DNA of 64,000 nucleotides from NCBI GenBank assembly GCA_026214975.1, contig CM047817.1, positions 94,644,867 to 94,708,866 of the forward strand, in the 5' to 3' direction. This document shows, piece by piece, positions 45,701 through 55,848 of this stretch (position 1 is its first letter; each line of letters starts with the position of its first letter). Position numbers and translations under genes: made by a program. This stretch comes from Gentiana macrophylla (lineage: Eukaryota; Streptophyta; Magnoliopsida; Gentianales; Gentianaceae). Under the pieces are notes generated by a model that did no database searches, was not told the origin of the DNA, and worked only from the letters and a program-made list of their open reading frames with translations.

Positions 45701-46243
45701 GTTATTAAAGGCTTACAGCCTCTTATTACGTGTTCAAACGAAAATTCCTTAACAGAAAAATGTATAGCTGTGTTGATAAACATTGCATTGAGTAAATCCG
45801 CGAGAGAGGATATCGTGTCTGCACCCGGGTTGATTAGTGGGCTCGCAACGGTTTTGGATGTTGGTGAACCGGATGAGCAAGAACAAGCCGCGGCTTGTCT
45901 TTTGATATTATGCAACGGGAATGAAACTTGCAGCCAGATGGTACTTCAAGAAGGCGTGATCCCGTCTTTAGTTTCGATTTCAGTTAATGGTACTTTAAGA
46001 GGAAAACAGAAAGCACAGAAACTTTTGATGTTGTTCCGACAACAAAGGCAACGAGAGGCGGCACCACCAGTTATTGACGTAAATCACCGGCCTGAAAGTG
46101 AAGACGGCGCTGCCCCCCCCACCGCTGCGCCCTTTTCTTCGGTAGATACAAGACCGTTGAGCAAATCTGTGTCAAGAAGAAAGGTGACAAAAGCTTTAAG
46201 TTTCTGGAGGAAAAACAAGAGCTTTTCAGTATACCAATGTTAA
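42737..46243 (+). CDS. PUB45-like: U-box/ARM-repeat E3 ubiquitin ligase, PUB45-like
   Basis: Five exons with GT-AG introns: 42737-42787, 43634-43819, 43989-44096, 44190-45331 and 45430-46243. Joined, they give 766 residues, close to the roughly 770 of Arabidopsis PUB6/PUB7/PUB45. The frame is continuous, with an Arg codon split across the last intron. Residues 1-250 form the U-box N-terminal domain (SGIQALCALHIALEKTKN; TGDSVVLKFEKARLALEDGL). The U-box is at about 272-345 (LRCPISLQLMYDPVI, GQTYERICIEKWF, CPKSQQ), which recruits E2 enzymes. An acidic linker follows, then ARM repeats from about 415 to 690 for substrate binding. The basic tail ends SFWRKNKSFSVYQC. A run of eight C's (about 46112-46119) lies in the last exon. 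It is a cytosolic/nuclear ubiquitin ligase by family; the substrate is unknown. Confidence 0.95.
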
Positions 46244-46348
46244 AAGAAAGTGGAAAAGTAGTAATGTATGTATTTTGTGTCGTTAATCTTGTAATTACCA
46301 ATTTCTCCCCTTACCCTTTTGTATTAGTTTCGTCCTATGTTATGTATT

Positions 46349-46540
46349 GGGCGCCGATAGTGGCACCACGTTGGAAACGATCAATCGAACTTTTAAACCA
46401 TAGATATGACTTTCGTCAGATCGATTGTTGCAATCAAACAACGGAAAATCGGTTCTATGGTTTATATTTGACTTTGAAAAGGTCAATTGTAGCTATAATG
46501 GTGAAGAGGTAGGTCTGGTGTGGTGTCACTATCGACGCCC
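46349..46540. mobile_element. 192-bp MITE just 3' of the U-box gene
   Basis: Left end GGGCGCCGATAGTGGCACCAC and right end GTGGTGTCACTATCGACGCCC are inverted repeats of about 21 bp with three mismatches. Inner parts also pair (AAACCATAG / CTATGGTTT). It starts about 105 bp after the stop codon, so it probably lies in or near the 3' UTR. No clear target duplication. Confidence 0.8.
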
Positions 46541-47475
46541 GACGAGATCTACATGTTCCTAGGGTCCAAGAAAGAAATGTACAGGCTCTTTAAGGTTGAA
46601 GTTTTGTTTTCCTAAATAGGATGAAGAGAGATTTAATACTTTAATACATTTATGAACCTGCATGGAAGCGTTTCACGCGAAACATATTATTCAGATCCAA
46701 CATAAGTCAAATATGGTTGATTATTCTGACTTCTGACCAAACATAAATCAAAATATGGATGACTATTCTGACTTAATTTGAGTTTGAGCGCTTTTGTAGA
46801 ACTTAATAAAAGAGAGGACAAAATCAAGCCAAAAAAAATGTGCGGTGTTATAAATTTCATTTAATGTACCAATTTTCATATTAAATATTGTAAGTACCGA
46901 ACTTGTAACTAGATAAAATTGCATAATTGGCTGACCAGCAATTTTATCATTGTCGTGTCATATCATGTCATACTTGCTCCTTTTTAAAAAAAAATGACAA
47001 CACAGCAATTTTAGGTAGTATTTCCACAAATACAGGATCCACATAGACACACATAAATTCTATTGGATATGGATCACCATGTCAGAGTTGTAGCCGGATC
47101 AAGATAAAGATTGCGTTGGCTGACCATATTATGTTATATCAGTTGAAAGTATCCTTGACGGTTGCCGTAGTTTCTTATCTTGTTTTATTTCACTCTCTTT
47201 ATCTTTTATTAAAATGTAAAATTGAATAGTTGGTTGTACATCGATGGCAAAATTCACTAGAGCCTCCCTTGGAAACATTTTTTTCTTTGTCAGTTGCACA
47301 ATGTTTAACTTGTTACTTACCGATAATCACATTGAATTGAATCGATTTTAGAAGAGCGGTTTCTGAGCCAAAAATCAACTTTAAAAATGTCGATTCTTAC
47401 CACTTAGCCTCCGTAAATAGATTTTTCTTTTTAGTGGTTATTAGTTATAAGGCCGTCGTTAGAGACTTAATGATC
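46541..47475. other. Intergenic DNA downstream of the U-box gene
   Basis: An AATAAAAGAG at about 46806 may be a poly(A) signal. A 40-bp tract with ATCCAACATAAGTCAAATATGG is imperfectly repeated at 46.69-46.78 kb. No gene seen. Confidence 0.45.
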
Positions 47476-47698
47476 ATTTAGGACACTCAAAAAACTTATT
47501 TAGTTATAAGGACAATATAATTTTTTTTAGATAAAATAGCGTTTGAACCGTGGCTCTTCTTCAACTTGAAAGACGTTACCACCGTCCCAGTTATTTACCT
47601 CAGCAAAAATTTCATTGAAATCAGATCCTTATACTAATTCTAGTTCAATTATACCAGAATACGAACAAACGATCTGATTCGAAAGTTAATATATATAC

Positions 47699-47882
47699 CT
47701 GATGTATATCACAAACCGAAACTGTTTAGAGAAGGAGAGAGTAGGGAGAAACGGTGGTGTTTTCCGGCGAGCTTATTAGCATGATGAACACGGTGGTCAC
47801 AGGCGGAGCATAACGCAGCTTCATCAGCTACGCAAAATACAGATGCTTCGCCATTTTCACAAACATCACAACGGATCTTCAT
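47699..47882 (-). pseudogene. First exon of a B-box zinc-finger gene (BBX20-22 type), broken
   Basis: The minus-strand ATG at 47882 opens MKIRCDVCENGEASVFCVAD followed by EAALCSACDHRVHHANKLAG and KHHRFSLLSPS. This is a complete first B-box: the C-x2-C, C-x7-8-C, C-x2-C/D and H-x-H zinc ligands are all there. The MKIRCDVC start and HHANKLA wording fit BBX20/21/22-class light-signalling transcription regulators. The frame then hits a stop (about 47711), while one base off-frame it would reach a Cys-Asp-Ile-His-Gln segment ending at a GT splice donor at 47698, where BBX genes normally have an intron. No second B-box or later exon is seen downstream, so it is an exon-1 fragment with a one-base shift. 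Confidence 0.8.
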
Positions 47883-48279
47883 TCACTTGATTGATGTTTT
47901 CAACTCAGAATTCTAACTAAGAAACATGAAAATTAAACTAATAAAAGGTGAAAAATGAGTGGGGAATTTTTCTTAGGAGAGAAAGAAAAGAAAAAAGGGT
48001 GAAGAAGGGATGGGCATCAGGTTTGAAACACATGAAAGAGATCAGAGGTCGGTATTTGTTAATATTATCATATTACATCAATATTAGAAAAGTTGCGTAA
48101 GATTAGATCTTGTAGGAGCAAGATAGCGTAAATAATCAAAAATATACTTCGAAAATGTATTTTCAGGTCATTTTAATACCATTTATTTCATGTCAGGTCA
48201 GCCCTGTCTTGACATTTTTTTTAAAGTCCCCCGTTGAAATTTTCCCTCTCGACCTATTGATTTACATGCTACTTGATGG

Positions 48280-48560
48280 AGTGACATTGATGACTGATGC
48301 AGGGACATTGATGACTTATGCAGTGACATTGATGTCTGATGCAGTGACATTGACGACTTATGCAATGACATTGCTGACTTATGCAGTGACATTGATGTCT
48401 GATGCAGGGACATTAATGACTTATGCAGTGACATTGATGACTTATGCAGTGACATTGATGTCTGATACAAGGACATTGATGACTTATGCTGAACATTGAT
48501 GACTGATGTAGGGACATTGATGTCCGATGCAGTGACATTGATGAATATGTAGGGACATTA
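48280..48560. repeat. 21-bp minisatellite, array 1
   Basis: About 13 units of GTGACATTGATGACTTATGCA and the variant with GTCTGATGCA, partly alternating. The unit is seven codons long, so both strands stay open: plus-strand heptads like VTLMTYA/VTLMSDA and minus-strand MSLHKSS/MSLHQTS. No evidence for expression. Confidence 0.95.
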
Positions 48561-48787
48561 AGCTAAACAAGACCATCAAATGATTTAAGATCGTGTTAAA
48601 GAATTGAGGGATTCTACAATGAATCCAATTATCAGGAGGGCACAAACAACGTGTGGCCATTACAAGAGTCATAGTGAAGAGTCTTTGTAGTTTCACCAAA
48701 CTTGTACTTCTATCCATATTAAAAGCTCCACATTTGGAGAAATGCAAAACAATAGCAGAGCTGACTGATGCAGTTGTTAGGTTTTAT

Positions 48788-48940
48788 GCAATGACATTGA
48801 TGTCTGATGCAGGGACATTGACGACTTATGCAGTGACATTGACGACTTATGCAGTGACATTGATGTCTAATGCAGGGACATTGATGACTTATGCAGTGAC
48901 ATTGATGTTTGAAGCAGTGACATTGATGACTGCATTTACA
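48788..48940. repeat. 21-bp minisatellite, array 2
   Basis: About seven more units of the same 21-bp repeat after a 230-bp unique spacer. Confidence 0.93.
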
Positions 48941-49167
48941 ATTAGATAACTAATGCAATGATATTGATGTCACCGCATATACAACTTGATACACACATTT
49001 GATAACTTTGTAAAGTAACTTTATTTCTTTGTTATCTTTAAATGTTTGATTGATGTTGGTTTATTTGATTAGTGTTGGTTTAAATTTTCGATAACTATGT
49101 AAAATAACTGTATTCCTTTTTTTTTTTTTTTTTGGTTTAAATGCATATTTTTACAACCAAAGGTATG

Positions 49168-49342
49168 CATAAATTGTTACAATAACGCGTCACTGCATAA
49201 ATCGTTATAATAACACGTCACTGCATAATTCGATACAATAAGACATCACTGCATAGATCGCTACAATAAGAAGTCATCGCGATAATCGCTACAATGAGGC
49301 GTCGCCATTGCATAAATCGCTATAATGAGATGTCACCGATCA
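49168..49342. repeat. 28-bp minisatellite
   Basis: About six degenerate units with ATCGYTACAATAA and GTCACTGCATAA. Confidence 0.8.
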
Positions 49343-49490
49343 AGGTTGTCAATGGATTACGGCGGTCAATACATCATGGTAGCCAATGAATCGCGGGCGG
49401 TCAATGCATCGGGTGGTTAGTGGATCCCGTGGCAAATGCATCCGGGGTAGGTGGTCAATGCATGACGGTGATCAATACGTCACGCCGATT
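49343..49490. repeat. GGTCAATGCATC degenerate tandem repeat
   Basis: Six to seven units of roughly 20-25 bp with GGTCAATGCATC/GCGGGCGGTCAATG wording, directly after the 28-bp array and much richer in GC. Confidence 0.65.
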
Positions 49491-49843
49491 TTTATGAAGA
49501 AAAAAATTGATTTTATGAAATTTATTTAGAAAAATATCAAATTTGATTTTAGAATAAAGAAGACGAAAAATATGAATTTTAGTAAAAAAATTTATGATGA
49601 TCCGAGTTTTAGATCAAAATATATGACTTTTAGAAATATGGTGAATTATAAAACGAAAAAAAAAACCCACGTACACAGTAAGTTTTTTTTTATTTTATTA
49701 CTTTGAACGCTTTTTTTTTTTCCCTCCTTTTTTTCATTCTTCCTCTTTATCCACTTGAAATTAGAATGTCCTTATAACTAAATACGTTTCCTTCTTAAAA
49801 TTAGAATCTTCTTATAACTAAATAAGATTTCGGAGTGTCTTAT

Positions 49844-50249
49844 TACCCCTAATAAGTTGAAAATCAGTCCTTTTAAATAATTGGCCATTTTTAAAAAGAT
49901 GAGAGACCGAAAGTGTTATTTCTCCTTTTAATAAGTATTTTAGGCTTACTGTTTGCTTAAAAATGTTAAATATATTGATTATTGATATTGATAAATTAAA
50001 TTAAGAACGTAAAATTCAAAAAATCATAAAGCAAAACTATAACTACAACCCGAACAAGTACAACTCAAAAATTCATAGAATTGAGAATTCATTTTGAGAT
50101 GCAATCATTTTATAGACCTTAAATACTACATCCGCCCCTAAACATAAATCATTATAGAGTGTTTTTCAAATAGTTTTAGAAAGCGGTTAATGATCACAAT
50201 GAAATTAGTTTTATAAACTATAAATTTGTTTACCCCGAATATGCTTGAT
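49844..50249. other. AT-rich intergenic DNA
   Basis: No gene or recognisable element seen. Confidence 0.5.
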
Positions 50250-51597
50250 TGATAAGTGTCAATTGAAATATTGTATGAAATACGTGTCAATTGCCTAGTG
50301 TCAGTTCCTTGGTCATTGATTCTGCATTTATATATTTTACCCTGTGAATATGGTACTGTTCCGTCTCATTTTGCGTACTTTTCAGGTATATCATATTTGG
50401 AGCTGAATGAGTGTGGATCCGAGTTAGAACATGTCATTGGGCCAGAGTCAATAAAATCTGTGAAGAGTCTGCTGGACCGAAAATGAGGCAATCAGGCCTG
50501 CGACAGGCGGAAGCCCTAGCCGTAGCAGCGCGACTTGGGGAGCATGAAACTGAAGCAGCCGTAAATTGTATTAAGTCGGCTAGATTTAGGTTTACTAAGT
50601 CGGTTTACAGCTCTATATAAAGGCTATGGCAGTCTATTGTAACATATACTCAAATACATTAGAATCCATTACATACAATTATTGATGAAATAAAGTTCTT
50701 GCATTTATTTTGAGTTCGTTTGCTTGGTTATCTTCTCCAATCCATCAACTAGCTTGAGTTGATCAAGCTAGATCCGCCATTATTAAAGGTATGAAGTTTT
50801 GAACGTTCCTTTATGTCTTTATCATGGTAGATTAGTTAGGTTAACGTGATGTAATTAATCTGCATGTTTAAACGAACCGTAATTATCTAGAATTAATCGA
50901 ATGTAACGATGAAATTCCGTATAGGAACCACCACCGCCACACCGCGCGACGGCTCATATCGTAGTCTGCGGGACACCTTTAGTCACCTTAAATTTGAAGA
51001 TCCGGCGTTAGCTACATTGATCGACAGGTTTAATTCACAGTAGCTTAGATCTGGCCAATCTGCTTATTGTACATCGTAAATTTACATGAAGGACGATAAA
51101 GTGAAGTGTTAATTAGGGACATAGTCTGGATCAATCCCTAAGAACGTGCTGGTCAATCCATGATAGCTGCTTAGGGAGGTTCTCGGTCTTGAGCCGGCAC
51201 TTTCTAGAACTTATAGCGTGTGAGTTAATACAACCAACGAAGGATGTTAACTGCACATAAACGTCTATTGTCCTTTCAATGGAAGTAGATAAGTTTGGGA
51301 GATTGCACCCGTAGCTAAAACTGAAATAGAAACATGCATTCTGGTTGAATCGGGGAATTATGGGGAAACGTAGACATAACGATTAGTTACACCAAGTTAG
51401 GAGATCCGTGAAGAGGAATAAGCCACTTTCTTTTCTGTCTTTATGTTGGTCTAGGGACCGCTATTTGTATTCTTAATTAGATTTATGGATCTATTATCTA
51501 TGTTGCATCGTCTCTGTGAGATCGACTTTGCTATACTGCGATTGATATAGTATTCTTGCTAGTATTTCGTGATTAGAGTGACTTACACCGCGGATCG
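50250..51597 (+). repeat. LTR of family D, plus orientation (probable solo LTR)
   Basis: It begins TGATAAGTGTC and ends near ACTTACACCGCGGATCG. Its 3' part (GCATCGTCTCTGTGAGATCG, TAGTATTCTTGCTAGTA) matches the minus-strand LTR at 57.3-58.7 kb. A TATA-like CTCTATATAAAGGC (50611-50624) is a good LTR promoter candidate, followed by an AATAAAG near 50690. No internal coding region follows. No target duplication is visible. Confidence 0.6.
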
Positions 51598-51599
51598 CT

Positions 51600-52430
51600 T
51601 TAAGCATGTCATAAATGTACGACTAAAATACCTAGTGAACAATTTGACTATTATAAATACAATAGTTATATAATAAGTAAAATATTTCCTTAAAAAAATT
51701 TAATAATAACTAAAAATAGTGAGATTAAATTAAAATAGCTGATAAGATGAAAAATTTTTTTTTTATATTATCTGACAAACAAAAATCTTTGAATAATTAC
51801 TTAACATACATGGGCCAAAAAAATATAGTTCGAAAAGGCCAAGGTCTGGGTCTATGCAAGACTGAGCCTTAGTTATGTACAATTTGAAACTTGTGGAGTC
51901 ATAATCTTTTTCCGTTATATAATGGTTTGTGTGCTTTTACTCCGCAATCGATTTATTTGTGATTGTATTAAAAAAAAAAAACGGTCATGTTTTATAGATA
52001 AGACAACCAGCAATCTGAAAATTTTACACTCGGAAAAAAAACAGCAAATTCTGCGATCTAATCCTACCAAAAAGTTATACATCATCAAATATATCTCAAG
52101 TCAAGAGTATCGTCACCATTTTTGCTACAATAATTGAGTATATTCCTCGCCCTTGTCACTATTTGTGCTACAAAAACTGTAGGGGAGGGATGCTACAAAA
52201 ACTGTAGGGGAGGGTCGTGAGTTCTCCCCAAACAAGAATATGTTTCAACAGGTACATTTTGTACGATAGGTATATTTTGTTCGTTATCGTGACCTTGACC
52301 ATGATTTGCATTTTACATGGCACGTATCTACGTAAAATAATAGAAGTAAATAACTAATAAGCAAACACTTTGAATATAAAAATATGACACTCACCGTATC
52401 CCAAAAGATGGGAAAATACGACGCCATTGT
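51600..52430. other. AT-rich DNA with a small tandem duplication
   Basis: A 25-bp unit, TGCTACAAAAACTGTAGGGG, is duplicated in tandem at about 52165-52215. No gene seen. Confidence 0.5.
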
Positions 52431-52437
52431 CACTACT

Positions 52438-53180
52438 CACGTTGTCGTTGCAAATATCTCGAATGAGCATTTCCCCTGGAGGTGCATATTTGCCCACTGT
52501 AATTTTGGATATGATAGCTATCACGCTGAACCCGAAGCTAATTCTGGTTCCAAATTTGTTACCCTACGCATCAATAATAGTGCCATGGTGCATCCTAATG
52601 CACTGGCAACGATGTCTGCTATTGTAGCATATTCTTGGCAACATTGAATATAGCTTTCTTCTCTTTGAATAATTGTAACTGGAATGTTTGAATAGACTGT
52701 GAGGAGAAAAAAAGCCAATACTATGGCGGGTTTAAACTCCTAAAAATGAACAAAGTAGGTTATTACTTAAAATTTTTAACAAAAGATCATATAACAATAT
52801 ATACACAAAAAATGCATACCTCTAACCACTTAAACAATGCGAATAATAGTGCGATCTTGAAAGTTAAAGAACCAAGAATAAAAGGGGAATTGCGTCCAAT
52901 GAAATCGGAGGCATATTGTACACATGTTACAACATAAAAAAAAGCCATAGGATCACCATCCATGAAGAAAACAAATAGGCCGTTAAAGATAAGGGATCAC
53001 TGATTCCAAGCTAAGAGAATGAAAAAGATATTATGTGCAAATTATCACTGATCAGCTGCATGCATCCATATCTCTAGCAAAGATTCCCTAAGTATCTACA
53101 CTTACACGTTCCCAGGGGTTCTTGGGCCGATTGCAAGTTGGTCTGAACCCACTCTTTTGCTATTGTAGCCACGAAGTCAT
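52438..53180 (-). pseudogene. Decayed multi-exon gene for an unidentified membrane protein
   Basis: Three minus-strand exon-like pieces are visible. The first (about 53180-53108) reads YDFVATIAKEWVQTNLQSAQ and ends at GTGTAAGTG. The second (about 52987-52820) is hydrophobic (FYVVTCVQYASDFIGRN, LTFKIALLFALFKWLE) and ends at the donor GTATGC. The third (52739-52438) begins after TTTTTAG in matching phase, with LAFFLLTVYSNIPV and ATIADIVASALGCTMALLL membrane segments, and ends at GTGAGTAG. The phase match of the last two supports a real gene. A stop after ASGSA (near 52521) with the frame resuming as VIAIISKITVGKYAPP shows a frameshift. I do not recognise the family. Confidence 0.4.
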
Positions 53181-53282
53181 AGTTATGAATCAGAATGAGT
53201 TGAGTTATTATTTATTCTATACAGAGAAAATCGTGTTTGTAAGAATTATTGGAGTAAAATTCCATTCTGATTCATAACTATG
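53178..53282. repeat. 20-bp perfect inverted repeat
   Basis: CATAGTTATGAATCAGAATG (53178-53197) and its exact reverse complement (53263-53282), with a 65-nt spacer. It abuts the first exon-like piece of the decayed gene. Confidence 0.9.
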
Positions 53283-54467
53283 TTGTGGTCAATATTGAAA
53301 AAATTGCTTGTCCCTGAAACACAATCAGTTAAACGATGTTCATAAGAACACGAATAAATACGATTCATAATTATGACGATCAATCTTTATTGGGATTAGC
53401 AGCAAGTTATAACTCTGTGAAAAAAACAGCCTTTAAACAAAAGAGCCAACATGCAAACTAATGTAATTCACAAACAATCAAACTTTGTTTGAACAACTTT
53501 TGCATACAAACAACATCATCTACAGAAAGAGGTATGGAAACAAGAAAAGAAAAAAAGAAAAAGTGCTTCAGATGACAAATTTTCAAGATAACAAAAGACA
53601 ACAAAAACCTGTAACACAATTAAACCCAACCCTACTTCCTTAAAAGATTTCTTCTTTATACTTGAACAAAACTTAAAATCGATCTACTCAAATATATCAA
53701 GAGTGATTTGAGTTAAAATAATTGCAGAAACGAACCATTAATGAAATCAAAGCCTTTTGTATTGCAGGATTTTGATCGAGTTGTACCTGTTGTGAGACTG
53801 GCAAGAGCATCAAAGAACAAAAGAATCAGCACTTGTAATGCATTTTGGTGGTTCAAACTCTTCGTGTGAGGTGTACAAATACCACTTCATTTGACCATTA
53901 CAAGATTCTAAACACTCTAGACTATTTTTTTTTTCCTATTTAGAAATAAAATTAAAATCTAAAATCAGCCACCGTTGGATCGGTAGAGCAAAGGTGTTGA
54001 ATGGCTGATCTTCTCGTTTTATTTTAGTCCGAGAAAACACATTTTATAGGTTACGGTATTTCTCATATAGACGAAAATACAAAATATATACCTTTTGATT
54101 ATACATTATACAAAGTTACAATTGATTATCCAGATTGATATTTAGGCCCGGATCATTAACACACGTAAATCTTTAAAATCTATCTTCATGAAATCCTTAA
54201 ACAATATAAACGGATATTGATATTTCAACAAGACCTCATAATCTCCATGCTTGAATTTTAATGGTGCGTTAGAAAATAGAATGCGATGTAATGAAATTGA
54301 TGAGATTCAATAATAGGTGGCAAGTGACACAACAGACGGTGGGGTAGTGTGTGGGCAGGTAAAGTTAGGGTGGAGGTGGTGAAATATCTGGTGACGGCGG
54401 ATGTGGGGACTTTCCAGTCCTGTAATAGAACTTCAGATAAGATGAGAAAAATTAATTAGAGAGTGAA
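53283..54467. other. Intergenic DNA
   Basis: No gene or complete element recognised; long A-rich stretches. Confidence 0.45.
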
Positions 54468-54986
54468 TGTAAAGTCCCACATCGGTAAAGTAAAATCCTG
54501 CTCACTTCCATATAAGTGTGAGACATATAAGTCTTTTCAACCCGGGTTAGTCTTTTTAGACCAAGCGAGAACGGCGGTCTAAGCAGTTGACCGGACCATT
54601 TATGACTCATTTCGCGCAACCAGGCCATGGGTCTGGGGGCGTTACAGAATGGTATCAGAAGCGACTGCCATACGGAACTAAGTGCCACACCATGAGAGGC
54701 GGTGGGGGCCACCTTCTATGGAAGGGACGAACTGTGACAAATCCACTGAGACAAGTCTTGGCCGTCCTGGCGAGGGACGCCGATCCCTTATAAGGGGGGG
54801 GAAGAATGTAAAGTCTCAATCGGTAAAGTAATAAAGTCCTGCTCACCCCCATATAAGTGTGAAACATAAAGGTCTTGTCAACTCGTGTTAGCACTTTTAG
54901 ACCAAGCGAGGACAGCGGTTTAAGCAGTTGACCGGACCATTTATGACTCATTTAATGCTACCAGGCCAGGGGTCTGGGGGGTTACA
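54468..54986 (+). mobile_element. TRIM (terminal-repeat retrotransposon in miniature)
   Basis: Two direct LTRs of about 180 bp (54468-54646 and 54807-54986), each starting TGTAAAGTC and ending GTTACA, flank a 160-bp interior. The interior starts with the Met-tRNA-type primer site TGGTATCAGAAGC (54650) and ends with a purine tract (AAGGGGGGGGAAGAA). Flanks GTGAA / GAGAA are a 5-bp target duplication with one mismatch. No coding capacity, as expected of TRIMs. I see no 5S rRNA-like segment, so it is not Cassandra. Confidence 0.92.
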
Positions 54987-55339
54987 GAGAAAGGATAATT
55001 TTCATTATCAAACATCACAACAGGAAAAGTAGGCTAGTCGAGCGCCTCGATTACGAAGAATACTCAGACAATTATTCGGGTCGTCGGGTCTTTCCAGTCC
55101 CGTAATGCAATCATTTCTTGGCTAATTTGATTAACTTTTCAAATGGCTCGTAGAATAATTTTTCAAGGATAAAAAATTGGGGGATTGAGGAAAAAGGACA
55201 AAAAAAATTACAAAATGAATAAATAGGACACACTCTTTTTTTTAGTTGCAAAAAGGACAAAAAAATTTCAGACGGACAAAAATACCCCTTTAAAAGGGAC
55301 GCGCGCATATCATGGTTTCTTCCGCTTCCGCTTCAGGTT

Positions 55340-55665
55340 TGTTTTTTTCTTTTTCTTCAAACACTCGTAACTTTTGATTTATAACTCCGATCATCGAATT
55401 TTTTTCACCAAAATTCATATTTTTTTTGCTCTTTAATTTGAGCCCAAATACGATACCATTCCGATGTAAATTGTGAAAGCCGAAAAAATATTTGCATTAA
55501 CCAGAGCGTTTTTCTTATAAACGACCGTAACTTTAGATTTAGAACACCGATCATCAAAATTGTTTCACCAAATTTCATATTTTTTTATCTTTATTTTGAG
55601 ACCTCATTTGATACCTTCTCGACTTAATGTTTGAAAGCCGAATTTTATCGCAGCGTTACACAAAC
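55340..55665. repeat. Two imperfect copies of a ~165-bp repeat
   Basis: CGTAACTTT..GATTTA, AACNCCGATCATC and TTCACCAAATTTCATATTTTTT recur in order at about 55.37-55.49 and 55.53-55.65 kb. A relative lies at 35.94-36.08 kb. Confidence 0.7.
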
Positions 55666-55710
55666 ACAGTAACAATAAAATGTTTTGTTAATAGACAAAA
55701 TATCACCATT

Positions 55711-55848
55711 AACATTGCGTAATACAACAATCTACCAAAAAATGGTGGATATCGTAATGAAACAATCTATCATAATGCTAACATTGCGTAATACAACAAT
55801 CTATCAAAAAGTGGTGGATATCGTAATGAAACAATCTATCAAAGCATT
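55711..55848. repeat. 69-bp tandem duplication
   Basis: AACATTGCGTAATACAACAA starts both copies (55711 and 55780); they differ at a handful of bases. Confidence 0.93.

Larger units (their letters stand above)
47478..49843. mobile_element. 2.4-kb segment bounded by inverted repeats, carrying a BBX exon and minisatellites
   Basis: The left side has GGACACTC followed by CTTATTTAGTTATAAGGACAA (47481-47514). The right side has the inverted counterpart twice: TGTCCTTATAACTAAATA (49768-49785) and CTTATAACTAAATAAGATTT followed by CGGAGTGTC (49811-49839). The interior holds a truncated B-box gene exon and three tandem arrays. This looks like a non-autonomous DNA element that captured a gene piece, but no target duplication or transposase is seen. 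Confidence 0.4.

Noticed and set aside
52384..52647. 87-codon plus-strand open frame
   Set aside because: It is the shadow of the better supported minus-strand exon with intact splice sites.
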